DNA of 64,000 nt from Amphiduros pacificus. Its lineage: Eukaryota; Annelida; Polychaeta; Phyllodocida; Hesionidae. The notes beneath the pieces are model-generated. The model was not told the DNA's origin. It did no database searches and saw nothing but the letters and a program-made list of their open reading frames with translations. The position numbers and the translations under genes were made by a program. Where the stretch lies: NCBI GenBank assembly GCA_949316495.1, contig OX439006.1:49641939-49705938 (forward strand). The letters are read 5' to 3'. Within the stretch, counting starts at the first letter, position 1; every line of letters starts with the position of its first letter. Shown in pieces: positions 30,431 to 43,500 of this stretch.

Positions 30431-32304
30431 TCATGTTCTGCCACATATATAACAGTTTAGAATTCTGCAAGTTTCTTCATAACCACCGACATAATATTTT
30501 GTAACATAGTTTGCAAACCCATGCAAACTATGTGTATCAATTTTGTTCAATATTATATCTGGAGTAATGTTGATAACTTTAGACAATTCATACCGGAGAC
30601 AAAATTCAGCAAATTTGTGATTAGTTTTGATGTTGTGAATTTTGTTTGCTGATCGTGTATCATGTTCATGAATATCAGTGTTTCTCTGAATTGGTATTGT
30701 CAATAAGTATCCTGGCAGTTTATTATTTCTGTATTTATAGTAGAACTTCAAAATTTGCAATTTAAGTATATCACAAACTTTCAATAGATTTAGGTTCCTG
30801 AAAATAGGTTCAGTATGGGCATTATATTTACTCAGAGTACTGATCCGTACAGCTTTCTTCTGTTATTTAATTATTCTATTACATTTATATCCCCTAACCA
30901 TAAGACCAAAATTGATGTGAGATAGAATAAGTGAATTGTACATTAACAGTTTGGTTTTGATTGGTAGGAAATGTTTCAATTTATTCAAAATCCCTAAATT
31001 TCTCGATATCTTTGATGCAATTTTGTCCATATGGTTTTTCCATGTTAAGTTCTCAACTAGAGGTATGCCAAGAAAATTGAATTCAGAAACTTGTTCTTTA
31101 ATAATATCATCAATTTTGATTTCTATATTACCAACAATTCTATTATGATTATGAAAGATCATATATTTGGTTTTACTAATATTCAATGACAATTTGTTCA
31201 ATTTCAGCCATAAATTTATATTGTTCAACTCATGATTAATTATACTAATTAAACTTGTATTTTCTTTCTTTTGAATTATTAGTCTGAAGTTACTCGAAAG
31301 AGAAGTATCATCTGCATAAATAATGAATTCAAATATATCACTAGAAGCAGCTATATCATTAATATATATAATAAATAAGAGAGGGCCTAAAATTGAACCT
31401 TGAGGAACCCCTGTACTGATCGTCAGTGTGTTAGATTTGATATTTTCTATTTCTACGAACTGTTTCCTGTCAGAAATAAAGCTTTTCAATAAGTTCCAAG
31501 CAGTTCCATTAATTCCATGGTATTTGAGCTTGTGTAATAAAATATCATGGTCAATAATCAACAAGTTCCAATGCTGCAAATTCAGTTGAGTGATCTTTTC
31601 TAAATCCATATTGACTTATAAAAAACAATTTCTTATTTTGGAAATATCTATATAATTGCTTATAAATTGTTTTTTCAAAGATTTTGGATATTGCCAGTAA
31701 TAAAGATATGGGTCTGTAATTATTGAATAATTGTTCATCATCTTTCTTATATAAAGGTATTATTTTTGCTATTTTAAGCTTATCTGGAAAAATTCCTGTC
31801 ATAATCATCTGATTGATGCTCAAAGTAATTGGCTTCACAACTGAATTTTTAATTGTTTTCAAAAGTTTTGTTGAAATTCCATCAAAACCAGAGCTAGTTT
31901 TGTATTTCAGATTGTTTATAATTTCCATTGTATATTCTTCAGTCACTAATTCAAATTTGGAATTGTTGGAATAATTGTTAGATTTTAGGTAATTTTTGAA
32001 AGATCTGTTTTCCACAGAATTGATTTTATTGGCCAATTTAGGTCCAATATTGACAAAAAATTGATTGAATTTTTCAGCTATTTCTAATTTGTCACTAATA
32101 ATTTGCTCATCATCAATGAATAATTTTGGGAAATTTCGTTTTTTTTGTAGTCTTGTTCAAAATATTATTTATAGAAGTCCCTGTTTTTCTAATATCATCT
32201 TTGAATTTCTCGAATAAGTCTGTATAATATTTTTTTTTCAAGTCCCTTTTTGTTAAATTCAGAATTCTATTAAAAGTGGCCAAATTCGTTTTTTCTTTCA
32301 GCAT
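30431..32304 (-). pseudogene. LINE ORF2, RT pieces with deleted motif A
   Basis: Pieces at 32,304-32,113, 32,036-31,551, 31,609-30,863 and 30,784-30,431. Motifs: SGFDGISTKLLK, NNYRPISLL, YGFRKDHST, IDHDILLHKL, GVPQGSILGP, IIYADDTS, and a C-terminal region (LKFYYKYRNNKLPGY, DTHSLHGFANYV). Near 31,555 the frame passes from ALELVDY straight to IDHDILLH: the segment that normally carries the first catalytic Asp (DLSKAFDT) is deleted, so the enzyme could not be active. Confidence 0.82.
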
Positions 32305-33507
32305 ATCTAGGGGAGGATGGGTCAGTTAATTTCAATTCCTTATAAAGTTTGTCTCGGGAGCGAATTGATTTAATAAAGCCGAAAGTGACCCAATGACTTT
32401 TTTTATGCTTGTATTTATTGAATTTCACAATTTTGTCAGGAATGTGGTGCTTTTTTGGATCCTGTATAATTTCATGTAGTATTTCATAATTGATGTTTGG
32501 ATCCTGATTATAATCTGTTTTCATATTTTTGATCCTATCAGAGTTGTCAATTTCATTTTCAAAGTTGATCAATGATTGTGGATCACGTTTGTTAATTTTG
32601 ACATACACATTTTTATTTTTTTTATATATAAGTCTGTCAAGCAAAATATAATATGGTTGGTGGTCTGAAAGTGTTTCAATCATGATACCTGATATTGTGT
32701 CTATAGTCTATAGTCAGAAAGTTTACATAATACATTGTCAATCAATGTGCCGTGCTTTATAGAAAATCTTGTAGGCATAGTAATTTTAGGGTAAAAGCTA
32801 AGTGATAATAGCATATCAAAATAATCATTTATTGCATTTTTTTCATTGACCTTCAATAAGTCAATGTTAAAGTCTCCTGTAATTATTACTTCATTATCAT
32901 GATAACTAACTGAGTTAATCAAAGTTGATAATTCATTGGTGAAATTTGTATAATCTTGTATCAGCTCTCTAGGTGTATAAGTTGATAATATTTATTGATT
33001 TGTTAATAAATTCACCTTTTTTAACTTGTATAACCTGTGCTTCCCAAGTATCATAGTAGTTCACTTTCATTTTTATATCATATTCAAATTTCTCATTTAA
33101 AAAGATGATCAAACCACCTTTAGCACTATAAAAGATTTTCCTTGTGGAATCCGATTATAACCATCTATTTTAAATAAAGAAAGATCATCTCCATCTGAGA
33201 ATTGACATTCTTGCAAACATATGGCACTGAATGAAAGATCTTGTTTTTTTAATGATTCAGTAAATACATACAATTCATCATATTTTGCATTTATTGATTG
33301 AATGTTTGTACTGAATATGCTGAAGTTACTATCTTTTTTTTTCATTGTATCACAAAATCTCTGAAAATCATTATATGGTGAGTGATGAATGATTTGAGTA
33401 ACATTGTTTTCTTGTTCCTCTTCATCATTTATATCACTCAGTATGTTAATTAATGAATTTATCTCAACACCTCCTTGACATCTAAGTATTTGTTCATCTA
33501 GAGACAT
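32270..33507 (-). pseudogene. LINE ORF2, APE endonuclease pieces
   Basis: 33,507-33,109 begins MSLDEQILRCQGG and contains STNIQSINAKYDEL and CLQECQF, the N-terminal catalytic motifs. 32,922-32,701 holds ITGDFNIDLL and a conserved NVLCKLSDYR. 32,683-32,270 holds LSDHQPYYILL, the C-terminal His motif. Frameshifts separate the three. Sequence is strongly AT-rich. Confidence 0.8.
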
Positions 33508-34194
33508 ATAGCAATATTACATTTATACATTTTCTCCTTAGATGTACAGCCACATGTAACAAGTATACATTAATGTACAGTTTAGCATTGGTTTTAACAA
33601 ATCTATAATTAATGATTTATGATAAATTGGGTACTGTTTAGACTGTCCATAATGATCATAGGGGTCATTTATTGAGATGAAACTAGAAATTGGCATAAAT
33701 GGGAAAGTGGACAATAACATGTGTTAACATAATACCATTTATCTTAGTACCGAGAAAGGCAATGCATTAATTACAAATAAATTTGAAACAACAAAATAAG
33801 AATTACTAGTTGATGGTCAGGTATAAAGACTAAGTTCACCAGATGTTTAACATGAAATTCAAAATCAAATGGTTGAAATTGCAAACTTAACTACTGACTG
33901 CATAACTATTTTAATCAATGCATCAAAATGTTCCTGCATTAAAAGAAAATGAAAGTCTTTTCTGGCTTATACAAACATGAGAAATACACTTCATTTGCAG
34001 ACTTAACTATCATCACTGCATAACTACTTTGATCAATGAAAAATGTTCCTGCATCCAAGCAGACCTGAAATGTAAAAATAGCATATAGGTTGCAGGCAAG
34101 CTTAATTTGATTTAATCTGTAGATAAGTTGCCGAGTTCAACATACACATTTATATTAGATGAAAGAGATATTGCCTGGCTACCAATCACTAAAG
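33508..34194. other. Linker between NADAR frame and LINE endonuclease
   Basis: AT-rich with no clear coding content. A short duplicated phrase (TTTGCAGACTTAACTA, AAATGTTCCTGCAT) occurs twice at 33,880-34,050. If the LINE is real this is the inter-ORF region, which is long for the type. Confidence 0.45.
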
Positions 34195-35424
34195 TTACTT
34201 CAACTCTTCCCTAATTTTGCACAGGATGTCACCAAGCCAATTAAATCCCTTCCAGTTCCCTTTCCCTTCATACAGTTGTGAGTCATGAATTGATAATCCT
34301 GTGGACCATTCTGTGTCTCTAGGATTGGCCTCAGCTATCATTGTATCACCAGTGTTCAAGAGGAATTGTCTAATAGAAGCATTTTGAGTGTATTTCAGTT
34401 TGTTTGCATAATACATTGCTGTTTGCATTGTGTTGCCCATAGATCCTTTCTGAAGCCAGACACAGACTTTCCAATGTAGTAAGCTTCCAATGGAGTTGCT
34501 GCTTTCTTTATAGAGTCCATAGATTTTGCATCATTGAACTGCTTTGCCTTTTGAAATTGAAACAATTGTTCAGAGCTTGTGAATTGGCCATCATCTTTAT
34601 CCTGAATGTCAACCATGTGGAAATTTGACAGAGGACTGGCTGACCTGTAGAATGCAGTAATGTTGTTGATGGTTTTGGTGCAAATTTTAGATGGATGTAG
34701 GTCAGGAAGTAGTTTGTCCAAATCATTTGTGGTGTAGGTCTGCTTTTCAATAAATAGTTTGTCCACATTCAGGCCAGCATATTTTCCTGATTCCCTTGCT
34801 GTTTTAGCAATGGGAGCAAGTATTTGTCTTTTTTGCTCAATCTCAACGGGAAAATCTTCACTCACGTAATAGTCACTTCCACTGAGTGAAGTCTTTGCCT
34901 TCCAGACTGTTTCCCGATCTTTGTACCAAAGAAAACGTACAATAATTTTCCTTGTTTTGTTCTGCTTAGCAGTTCCAATTCTATGTACTCGCACAAATTT
35001 CATGTTTCTGGCATTAGGAATTTGCATCACAGATTCCAGTATCTGATATATCTTCTCATCACAGTCTTTTCTCAGAGGGGGATTCCTTAATACCATCAAA
35101 CTTAAGATTATCCCTGCGATTTTGGCATTCATTCCTGATAATCATGTCATGTAATTTCATATTCTCAGATTTAAGATTAGCATATTTGGATTCTAATGTT
35201 TCAACTGTAGAAGTCAATATTCCAATCTGTTCATTTGCTGCCTCTAAGCCCTGCTTTACTTCTGTCATCTCTTCACTATTTGATTCCAAAGTCAGTTTCA
35301 TGGAGGCAATATGATCATAAGTTTTTATTTGCAAAGCTATAATTGCATTAAGTTTTTCAACAACTTCATTGTCAGAGCCTACCCCTTTTACAGGTGAGAT
35401 CTGCACACTTAGGCATTTCCCCAC
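34195..35424 (-). pseudogene. L1-ORF1-like protein fused to NADAR domain, broken
   Basis: Three pieces in successive frames. 35,424-35,059 encodes a coiled coil (EEMTEVKQGLEAANEQIGIL) leading to RRDNLKFDGIKES, the start of an RRM-like region as in L1 ORF1. 35,132-34,395 continues it (KFVRVHRIGTA, KIIVRFLWYKDRETVWKA, then a C-terminal region with EQKRQILAPIAKTAR), then enters a NADAR domain (FYRSASPLSNF, FTSSEQLFQFQKAKQF). 34,440-34,195 carries the rest (AMYYANKLKYTQN, LLNTGDTMIAEANPRDTEWS, NWLGDILCKIREEL). NADAR enzymes act on NAD/ADP-ribose-type N-glycosidic bonds; the E, N and W-rich signature residues are present. Two frameshifts, near 35,080 and 34,430, break the frame. Confidence 0.8.
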
Positions 35425-36215
35425 CAGTACTCGGGCTCCTGCTTCATGTGAATGGCATGCAGGACATTGAGATCATATGAATGATGAATGACAATAAAAG
35501 ATCCGGACTCTCCATTCTGGGCAGTCTGGCAGCAGGCTATGAGCAGAGCACCGTCCGGAGATACAACCACGTTTTGTAACCACACATGGTCGTCAGGCTC
35601 CCGGGGTTCCGGCCATGGAAACATTGACATAGCTTTCTTAACGCTGGTGTTAAAGTCATACAGCACCATTTTCTTCATGCTCACCCTACTTTTCTGCAGT
35701 AACACCATATAGCCCACGGACCGGTCTGCCTGTAACACCACAACACTGCACAACATGCGAGAAATCTATCCACTGTGAAGCTTACTTTTCAGTCCAACTT
35801 GTTTGAATATCACTAATCGAGTTCCATTTTCAAAGACAGAATCACAGTTAAACTCCTCAGGGGAATTATAAAGCTGGGTGACAATCAGATAGTGAAGGTT
35901 GTTGGTGACATAGCAGTGCCAGATTTGAGGATGTAGCTCGACTTGGTCTGCAGCTTAAAGTATCCAGCATACTCTCTGCTTGCCATATTGGCTGTCAATC
36001 CCATCACACCATAGTCTCTTCTCTTGAAAAGTATACAAATAAAGTTCAAATTGGCAGGCAGTACGCCAAGAAAACATGCCCCAAATATTTTCTCATTGAT
36101 TACTGCATTTTTTCCTTAGTAGAATGGCTTCTGCACATGAGAAGTACAGTGTTCTAGGTATTTAATAGTATGCACATAGTCATCGTGTTCAGCCTTCATC
36201 CATGGACAGCATCAT
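35409..36215 (-). pseudogene. Unidentified intron-poor coding fragment, propeller-like
   Basis: Minus-strand frames read, in order, DYVHTIKYLEHCTSHVQK (near 36,190-36,130), KIFGACFLGVLPANLNF and MASREYAGYFKLQTK (36,095-35,960), HCYVTNNLHYLIVTQLYN (about 35,930-35,870) and a 115-aa frame 35,756-35,409 with VVVSPDGALLIACCQTA, suggestive of a beta-propeller blade. Real-protein composition but stops and frame changes between pieces. A possible donor GTAAGC near 35,788 could mean an intron. Host gene remnant or processed pseudogene; I do not recognise the family. Confidence 0.35.
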
Positions 36216-38920
36216 AAACTTTGACCTTGCAGCTGTGCAACATAAAAAAATCACTTGAACCTGAAATTGTGATCATAATGAAAACTGTTAACAGAAAATA
36301 AAATATGAGGCTCAACTATAAATTATTTGCAGATCATGTCTGGATAAGAAGAATATCTCTAAACACATAGGTAAAAAGAAACTATGGACCAATGCTATGA
36401 AATAATCTCTTCAGACGACCATTTGTTCACAATTGCAAGGTCAATACATGTCATGAAACTGCCATCATCTGGATATTCGGTTGGAGCCAATAAACATAAT
36501 AATGGCAGCATGATATTTATCCAGAAGCATATGCCTGAACCTACCTGCCTGAATACTCACCATTTTGTTGATTCAACACATGTAATGGCATCTTGTAGTG
36601 CAGACTTTTGTTCCAGACATGATCACACATAACTGCAATGTTTTCCTAGATATTCTGCAAATTAAATACAATTATTTATCTTAGTTGAATTCCTGCCAAT
36701 GGTCAGTCTCTCTTGAAGATTATACCTAATGTTTTATAATTTTAAATCTCGTTTGAACATAATTTCACTAGTGCTAGTGATTGAAAAAAGAAACAGGGAA
36801 AGTTCAGTGAAAACCTGTTTGAAATGCTGAAGTGTAAAATGTCAATGTAAAGGTCCCAAGTAATCAGTATTACTTGACCTAATTATATCACTTGACTTGA
36901 ACAGATCACTTGTTTTGACTTTCACAAAAGCGATATGGAACAAATGTGGAAGTATCAAATCTCGCTCTAATTAGCTATGCTACCTTCAAGACTTGCAGTC
37001 AAGTCACATTATTCGGTCGTATCAAGCAATGAGTTACCATTATAAGCAGGATTCAGACATGGGGAGAAAGTACAACATATATCATGCAATGTTAAAACAA
37101 GAAAATGTCAATCTAGCGAAAGAATTAGGGCCATGAACACCTGAATCTTTGGAGAATCCTTTCAAGTCTTGCATCAGATATGTAGGGATGCTAAGCGCGA
37201 CAAGCATTTCCAGTGCTGGCATTTTGTACGTCTGTGAAGTTGGCAGGATATTCTATATTCTATATTGCATATTCTACAAAATTTGTGAAGTTGGCAGGAT
37301 ATTCTATATTTGATATTCTCCAGGAGAATATCCAACAAAATCGTGAATTTAGTTTATACTGCTGATCCCCTACATATCAGAAACAATTATGCCGGCTCCC
37401 ATTTTTTTTTCTAAAGTTTATTTTATTAATATCTACCTCCATAAAAATGTTGGACCTTTTCCTACCCAGCGTCGACAGTTAAAAAAAATAAAAACTCATA
37501 TTCAGGCCTATTTTTGAATAAGCCACTGTCTAATCTTTGCTATGTAACAAGTATTAAATTTGAAAAATAAACTCACATAAAATTGTAAGATTTATTCAAA
37601 ATTGTTCACAACATGCCTGTTTTATACTTGAATTTCACATTCAATCTTTACAAATTTAAAACAAAAGTATACCTTTTAAGTTACCTATAACTTCTCAGAG
37701 TTATTGGATGTAATGATTTAGTCACAGCTGCTTTTATTCACGTTTAAGAAAACCTTTTCTTTCATGTTAACCTCCTTCATTATTCTGTTAATATCCAAAT
37801 ATGTTCTTGTCCATTCATCTACAAATCTAACAATAGCAATAAAAGGATTTGTGAAGTTTCGTCCTATGTTAACAGAAAAACTCATGTTTATAAAGTACAT
37901 GCCGCTTGATATTTTCATAACATTAGATCAACAATAGCAATCACCATTATTTCATTTTTATCTATCAACACAAATGACAAAGAGTGTGATATAAAAAATA
38001 ATTAAAATCTTTGTCTTTATGGTGTGGTGAAGGAGTGTGCAATAAGTGGATCGGTTGCTATTTACGCTTTAAAAAAAAGCTAACAAGCCACTTTATATAC
38101 CCTCAAGATGCACATACACCTGTCTGCAATTAAGAGTAGAGCAACATCCCTTTCTGTTAACAGACCAACTCTCAAATATCCCTGGATGTCTTTGCAGCAA
38201 ATCAATGAATATTATATACAAACCTACTGAAGACATCTCTGAATGTTTTAAACGTTTTCATCTCCATTTTGTAAATGAAGATTTTTCATATTTTATAATT
38301 GTAGTTTTAAAAATATTACACCAAACTAGTTCTTTGTCTTGCTTACTCACTCACTCACTTACTTACTAACTCACCAAATCATTCACTAAATCGCTCATTC
38401 ACTCATTAAACCACAACTTCAATTTCACACTCGAAGAACACATTTTAAATGTCCTATTACATCTAAGATTTACACAATCTGATGTTTTAGCCATTGCTGT
38501 TCTTTATGTTTCAAAAAATCATATTCAATTATGTTCAACCCTCTTTATTGCTTGCCCTCCATAGCAGGATTTCTCTATCATAACAGTCCCTGCCATCAAA
38601 GCGATAAATGTGTGCACAGAATAGAGTGCAAGTCATTAGTATTCAGGAAAATATGGCTGTCAACTTATTGGTGAAAGAATATAAATATATTTGTATTGTA
38701 CTAGAGGTTGTACTGATTTGTCAGTATATGTGCCAGACACCTGGTTACAGTTTATGAATTTATGTTGGTCAATTCAGATTTGATGAGCAAAGTACATGCC
38801 ACTTTATATTTTCAGATAACATATTATGCACCTTGAAAATAGGGGTTTCCCCATGGCACCTCCTCAAGGAAATCAAGAGAAACAAAAAACACCTCAACAC
38901 TGGAAGTGCTAATTGTGAAG
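36216..38920. other. AT-rich spacer, no gene
   Basis: No gene recognised. A local duplication lies at 37,240-37,320 (TGAAGTTGGCAGGATATTCT twice) and a degenerate (CACT)n stretch at 38,340-38,405. Confidence 0.5.
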
Positions 38921-38924
38921 GACC

Positions 38925-39070
38925 AGTACCTCCGGAGGTGCTGGCACCTCCACCTTATCCAATATAAACAAGACATAGGATAGCAAGGTCAGTCCCCATC
39001 CAACTGATGAGATCACAACCGATTAGAGCAATTGTTGGTATTGGCCAGCGACTGCAATCGTTGTCTACCT
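38925..39070 (+). promoter_or_regulatory. Dispersed core-promoter repeat, copy 3
   Basis: GGAGGTGC-TG-GCACCTCC (about 38,934-38,951) precedes TATAAA (38,963-38,968) and TCAGT with its A at 38,991, 28 bases from the TATA start. GTCCCCATCCAACTGATGAG and TGTTGGTATTGG follow as in copy 1. It lies 1.5 kb upstream of the protease start codon on the same strand, so an upstream or alternative promoter for that gene is possible but unproven; two other copies sit by no recognised gene. Confidence 0.5.
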
Positions 39071-39271
39071 CATCTACAGAATACTTCCATCTTATATTTT
39101 CTTCTATATTCAACCCTCCGGGTGCACATATGTCTGGCTGAAAATCCATTTTAAAAATGAATGAAATGGTGCAGAAAATCTATGACAATTATGCCATGTG
39201 TCATGTATAACTGAAGGGATAAAACAATAAAAGCTGATTCTCATGATTTAAGGTCTTGAATCACTAAAAAC

Positions 39272-39455
39272 TGGCCCCACTAATACAGCTGTTGGAGTGT
39301 AGGATCTGTGCCTTGGTGATTAAAAGTAGAGGACGGGAGGTTGTGGGTTTGACTCTCACTGCAGACAGTGTTATTTTCACACTGCTTAAAAGGCTTGAAT
39401 AACGGCCTGATATAGCCATATTTGCTGAAAGGGTTGAAAAAACACCATTTCACAA
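39272..39455 (+). mobile_element. SINE family 2, older copy
   Basis: GGCCCCACTAATACAGCTG head, GAGGACGGGAGGTTGTGGG (B-box region), and a body with CACTGCTTAAAAGGCTTGAA as in the copy at 29,108. More diverged, with no clear tail or target duplication. Confidence 0.7.
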
Positions 39456-39920
39456 CATATCTTTTGAAACAATAAAAATGAGCATTTCGACAATTATGCC
39501 ATGTGTCATATGTAACTGATAGAATGAAAGTTGAAATTAAAATAAAAAATGTCAACAGTTGTTAGAACTCCTTTCTCACAGATAAAGTGTAAGTATTACA
39601 GAAAAGTGTAGTTATTGCAATTTTCTCTCATCAATTCTTTCAGTTAATATATTCCTCCTTTAAAACTTCTCCTTCTCCTTAATGTGTCATCACTCTCCCA
39701 TATTTGGTTTGCAGACACTCCTCACCAAAAATACTCTATCTCATAACTTCCCAGATTTATTCAACAATGAAATGTATTTGTATTATATATATATAGTATT
39801 CACTAGATCAACTGTAATATGTGATCACCATTACTTGATTTTTATCTATTAAAACAAATGATCTATGGTGTAATGCTTTGTTTTATCCTGATAACAATTT
39901 TTAATGACAATGAGCGTGAA

Positions 39921-40209
39921 GGCCCCGGCTGTGGTGCAGGTGGTTAGAGTGCCAGCAATAGCACCAGTTCCTTTGTGGTGATGCCGAGATTGATCTTGTG
40001 ATTCACTTTCCCATATGAACTGAAGACCGTGCCTAAAGGGTTAACCCGTTGTCCTTGTAAATGTGTGAGCAGATGGGTTGTCATGTCAAGGATCTCCGAC
40101 ATGACAATTCAGTGAGGCAGCACTATGTCTGCTACAAGTATGTCTCATCATGACATGACTGGAATAATGTTTAAAGTGATGTAAAGCACAATCAAACAAA
40201 CAAACAAAT
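39921..40209 (+). mobile_element. SINE family 1, diverged full-length copy
   Basis: Begins GGCCCCGGCTGTGGTGCAGG with a tRNA-like A-box segment. The B box is decayed (ATGCCGAGATTGATC). The body matches 4882-5198 (TTGTCATGTCAAGG, CTGCTACAAGTA) and the tail is (CAAA)n. Older than the 4882 copy. Confidence 0.8.
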
Positions 40210-40548
40210 AATGAGAGTTATCAAAAATAAAAAATAAAATCTTAGTCTTTATGGTGTGGTGAAGGAGTGTGCAAACAATGAGAATATACTATTAATGTAG
40301 CCTCCATATCAGCTAATAGATAGAGATATACAATATTTGAACCTCCCACTTGACCGAGGTATCTCTTACCTAATCATGGGTATCTGTTCATATGCTGAAA
40401 AGACACAGCCTTACAGAAAGTTACCTAAAACCTACCTTTTTACATCAACCAAGAGATAGGAACAGAAGTCACAAAATGATAAGGCTTTCTAATAAAAAGC
40501 CAGAGCTTTGGTGCAAATGTGTATCAAGTTTTGATCTGCAGTTGGACA

Positions 40549-43500
40549 ATGTTGTATGCTTTGTTATTTGCACTTGTCTGTAGCCAGGTTCTGGCTGAGA
40601 ATGAGATTGGCACTCAGATTGTTGGAGGCAATGATGCCTTTGCCGGCCAGTTCCCATATCAGGTAAGTCTAATTGTAATGACATATCCTCACATCACGCT
40701 ACTCAGTGCCATAAAGTGACAAACACATTTATAAATTATTCAAGGCTGAAAACATTGTTTCAGTCACATCTCTATTCCATCTCTTCTATATTTCAAAACA
40801 GAAAATCAGAAAGTAATGTTATCTCTAGTCCTCTCTCTAGGTGGGTAAGCGTTATTCATCCTAGTGTATAATGTAATGTTGAATCACTATTCATTAATCG
40901 CTAAAATGTGCTTTAGATTTAAACATAAAAGTGTGTTTCATGGCCTGTCACAAAAAAACACATATATCTGTTTATAATTATTTAAGCATTTAATTTAACT
41001 GCATTTTGGAAATACATTATTATATATAATAGTGAATTGATCACAAAGTACAAAAATAATTCATTTATCTTTATTTGTCCCTAAATTCAGTATAATGATA
41101 TAGTATACTCTGTGTGATTTACAAATAGATTAACCATCATAATTAGTTCTTACTCAAAACAGTTCCAAGTTGAAAGTATCAATTTGTGCCCATATTATCA
41201 GAATTAAGGTGATTGAAGAATTTGCAATATGATAGAAAAACACATTCCAGAAATATTATCTACAAACTCTGTCTACAAACACTGTTCACAATCTCTATCT
41301 ACAAACACTGTCTATAAACACTGTCCACAATCTCTGTCTACAAACACTTTCAACAGTCTCTGTCTACAAACACTGTCCACAAATTCTGTCTACAAACACT
41401 GTCTCCAAACACTGTTTTATGTAGACTTTTATCTTTTTAATGAATTAAAGTGACAAAAGAAAACAGTAGCATTTAATATTTTAAAGCACAAAGCTAAGAA
41501 ACCTTTTCAAAATGTAATTTATCATCTTCTGTCTTTGTAAGGTTCGGTCTTACTCCTAATAATTTCATCAGAGTTCTTCTGTATGGTTGGTATGTATAGT
41601 AGTGGGTTCCAAAATGAGTTGCTTGTCACTGTCCAACAAGATATGAACTCTGCATCTGAATGTAATGTATGTCCTCGGAATAGCTCAATGAAAGTTACAA
41701 TTATAAAGTACTTAAAAATCTTTAAAAGGAATCTGTCAACCACACGATGTGGTTGGCAATATAGATATAGTAGTCTCGAACAGCCATATATAGATATATA
41801 TGACAGATATAAACCACATCATGATGAGTTTATGTGCCCTAGGTACTCTGAAGTGGTTCCCTACAACATCATGACTGCTGAGATTAGCATATGTTAAGTT
41901 AGTCCCTCTCTCATATGACTATGTCGTTCTGTGGACAGCACCACTTCTGACTCTGTCAATCTGCTTCTATCCAACAAGCTCAAATTCCCATATGATAGGA
42001 GAGGTAGCCATGGGAATTGAACTGTAATGTATGATGGTAAATCCATCCAGAAATGAGGAAATTGCTCAGTTCATTAGTCGAATAGACACAGATTGCATAA
42101 ATATCATTTATAATAAGACAATGACTTTTCATATAATGATTATTATATCTATATTGACAACTACATCGTATGTTTGACGGATTTTCAAGTACTTTTATCT
42201 GCAGTCCAAATCAATGGTCTTGCTTATATCTGCAAAATAGACTGAACAATTACATGCACATGCTATACCATGCAAATCTAAATTTAAAAAAAAACTATCG
42301 GTGTCTCTAAAATTAGATACCACAGTATTGATATATTCTCCAAATATACCATTCCTTGTGTATCCTTTTCATGCTTGAGTGATCCACAAAGAGAATAGGG
42401 GAAAGCTTGATCAACTTATCAAGCAGGAATATCAAAAAATGAAAATAAATAACGCCTCTTAAAATCTTAATATGTGGGGAAAAAAGTGATATATGCTTTA
42501 TCTTTTCATCATGAAAAATTAAAACATGAAGACAAATTGACAAAATATTTATATTTATATTGCAAATGCTCTGTGTATCATGTTCATGAAAACATGAATA
42601 TCCATTGTGCTTATTTGTTTGTCTTGATAAGCAAAACACATGTTGCATAAAGGTTGTAAACTATGAATGCTCCAATATTAATATGATACAGTTGCTGTAT
42701 TATTATTCTTATCAATCCTATGTTAATATTGCAGTGTGCTGTGAATTTTTTCGGCAGCCATAATTGTGGATGCAGCATCATCAGCAGCAGATGGGTGCTC
42801 ACTGCTGCTCACTGCATGACCTCAGCAGCGTAAGTCCATACTCACTCTACTCTAGATCTACCCACAGTGCAGAATTCATATTAACTACTCTAGATCTACT
42901 CACATCACAAAATCCATTCTGACTACAGATAATAGAAATTATCAACCTTTAAATTGATTTTGCCCTTCCAACAAAGCATGTGAATGCTCTCCATAAGCAG
43001 CACTATGCGACTTTTTAATCTTTACGTTCTATTAACTTGTAATACAACTTCTAAGCACATTCTGTAAACTGCCATTTATTATGTTGTAGAAATTATTACA
43101 CAGTTATAACAGGACAGACTGACCGCTTTCCTGGGAGCAGTGGAAACAGACAGGAATACAATGTTGCTCGGTACATCAATGTAAGTGACAGATGTCTTTG
43201 ATCAATGTTAGTGACAGATGTCTTTGATCAATGCAAGTGTTAGATGTCTTTGATCAATGTAAGTGATAGGTGTCTTTAATCAATGTAAGTGTTAGGTGTC
43301 TTTGATCAATGTAAGTGATAGGTGTCTTTGATCAATGTAAGTGATAGGTGTCTTTGATCAATGTAAGTGATAGATGTCTTTGATCAATGTAAGTGACGGG
43401 TGTCTTTGATCAATGTAAATGACATGTGTCTTTGATCAATGTAAGTGATAGATGTCTTTGATCAGTGTAAGTGACTGGTGTCTTTGATCAATGTAAGTGA

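Larger units (their letters stand above)
30400..35424 (-). mobile_element. AT-rich two-ORF LINE with NADAR-bearing ORF1 (putative)
   Basis: On the minus strand an ORF1-like frame pair (35,424-34,195: coiled coil, RRM-like region, NADAR domain) is followed after ~690 bases by APE endonuclease and RT pieces (33,507-30,431). Same strand, order and decay fit one LINE. The RT motifs (GVPQGSILGP, YADDTS) place it near the CR1/jockey group. Both ORFs are broken by frameshifts, and a deletion has removed the RT segment with the first catalytic Asp, so the copy is dead. Linkage of the NADAR part to the LINE is inferred, since the 690-base linker has no clear content. Ends are approximate. Confidence 0.6.

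Noticed and set aside
36384-36632. 82-aa plus-strand frame
   Set aside because: No family features or splice support; likely chance.
41583-41897. 104-aa frame in protease intron 1
   Set aside because: No conserved motif, and the exons of the protease join cleanly around it.
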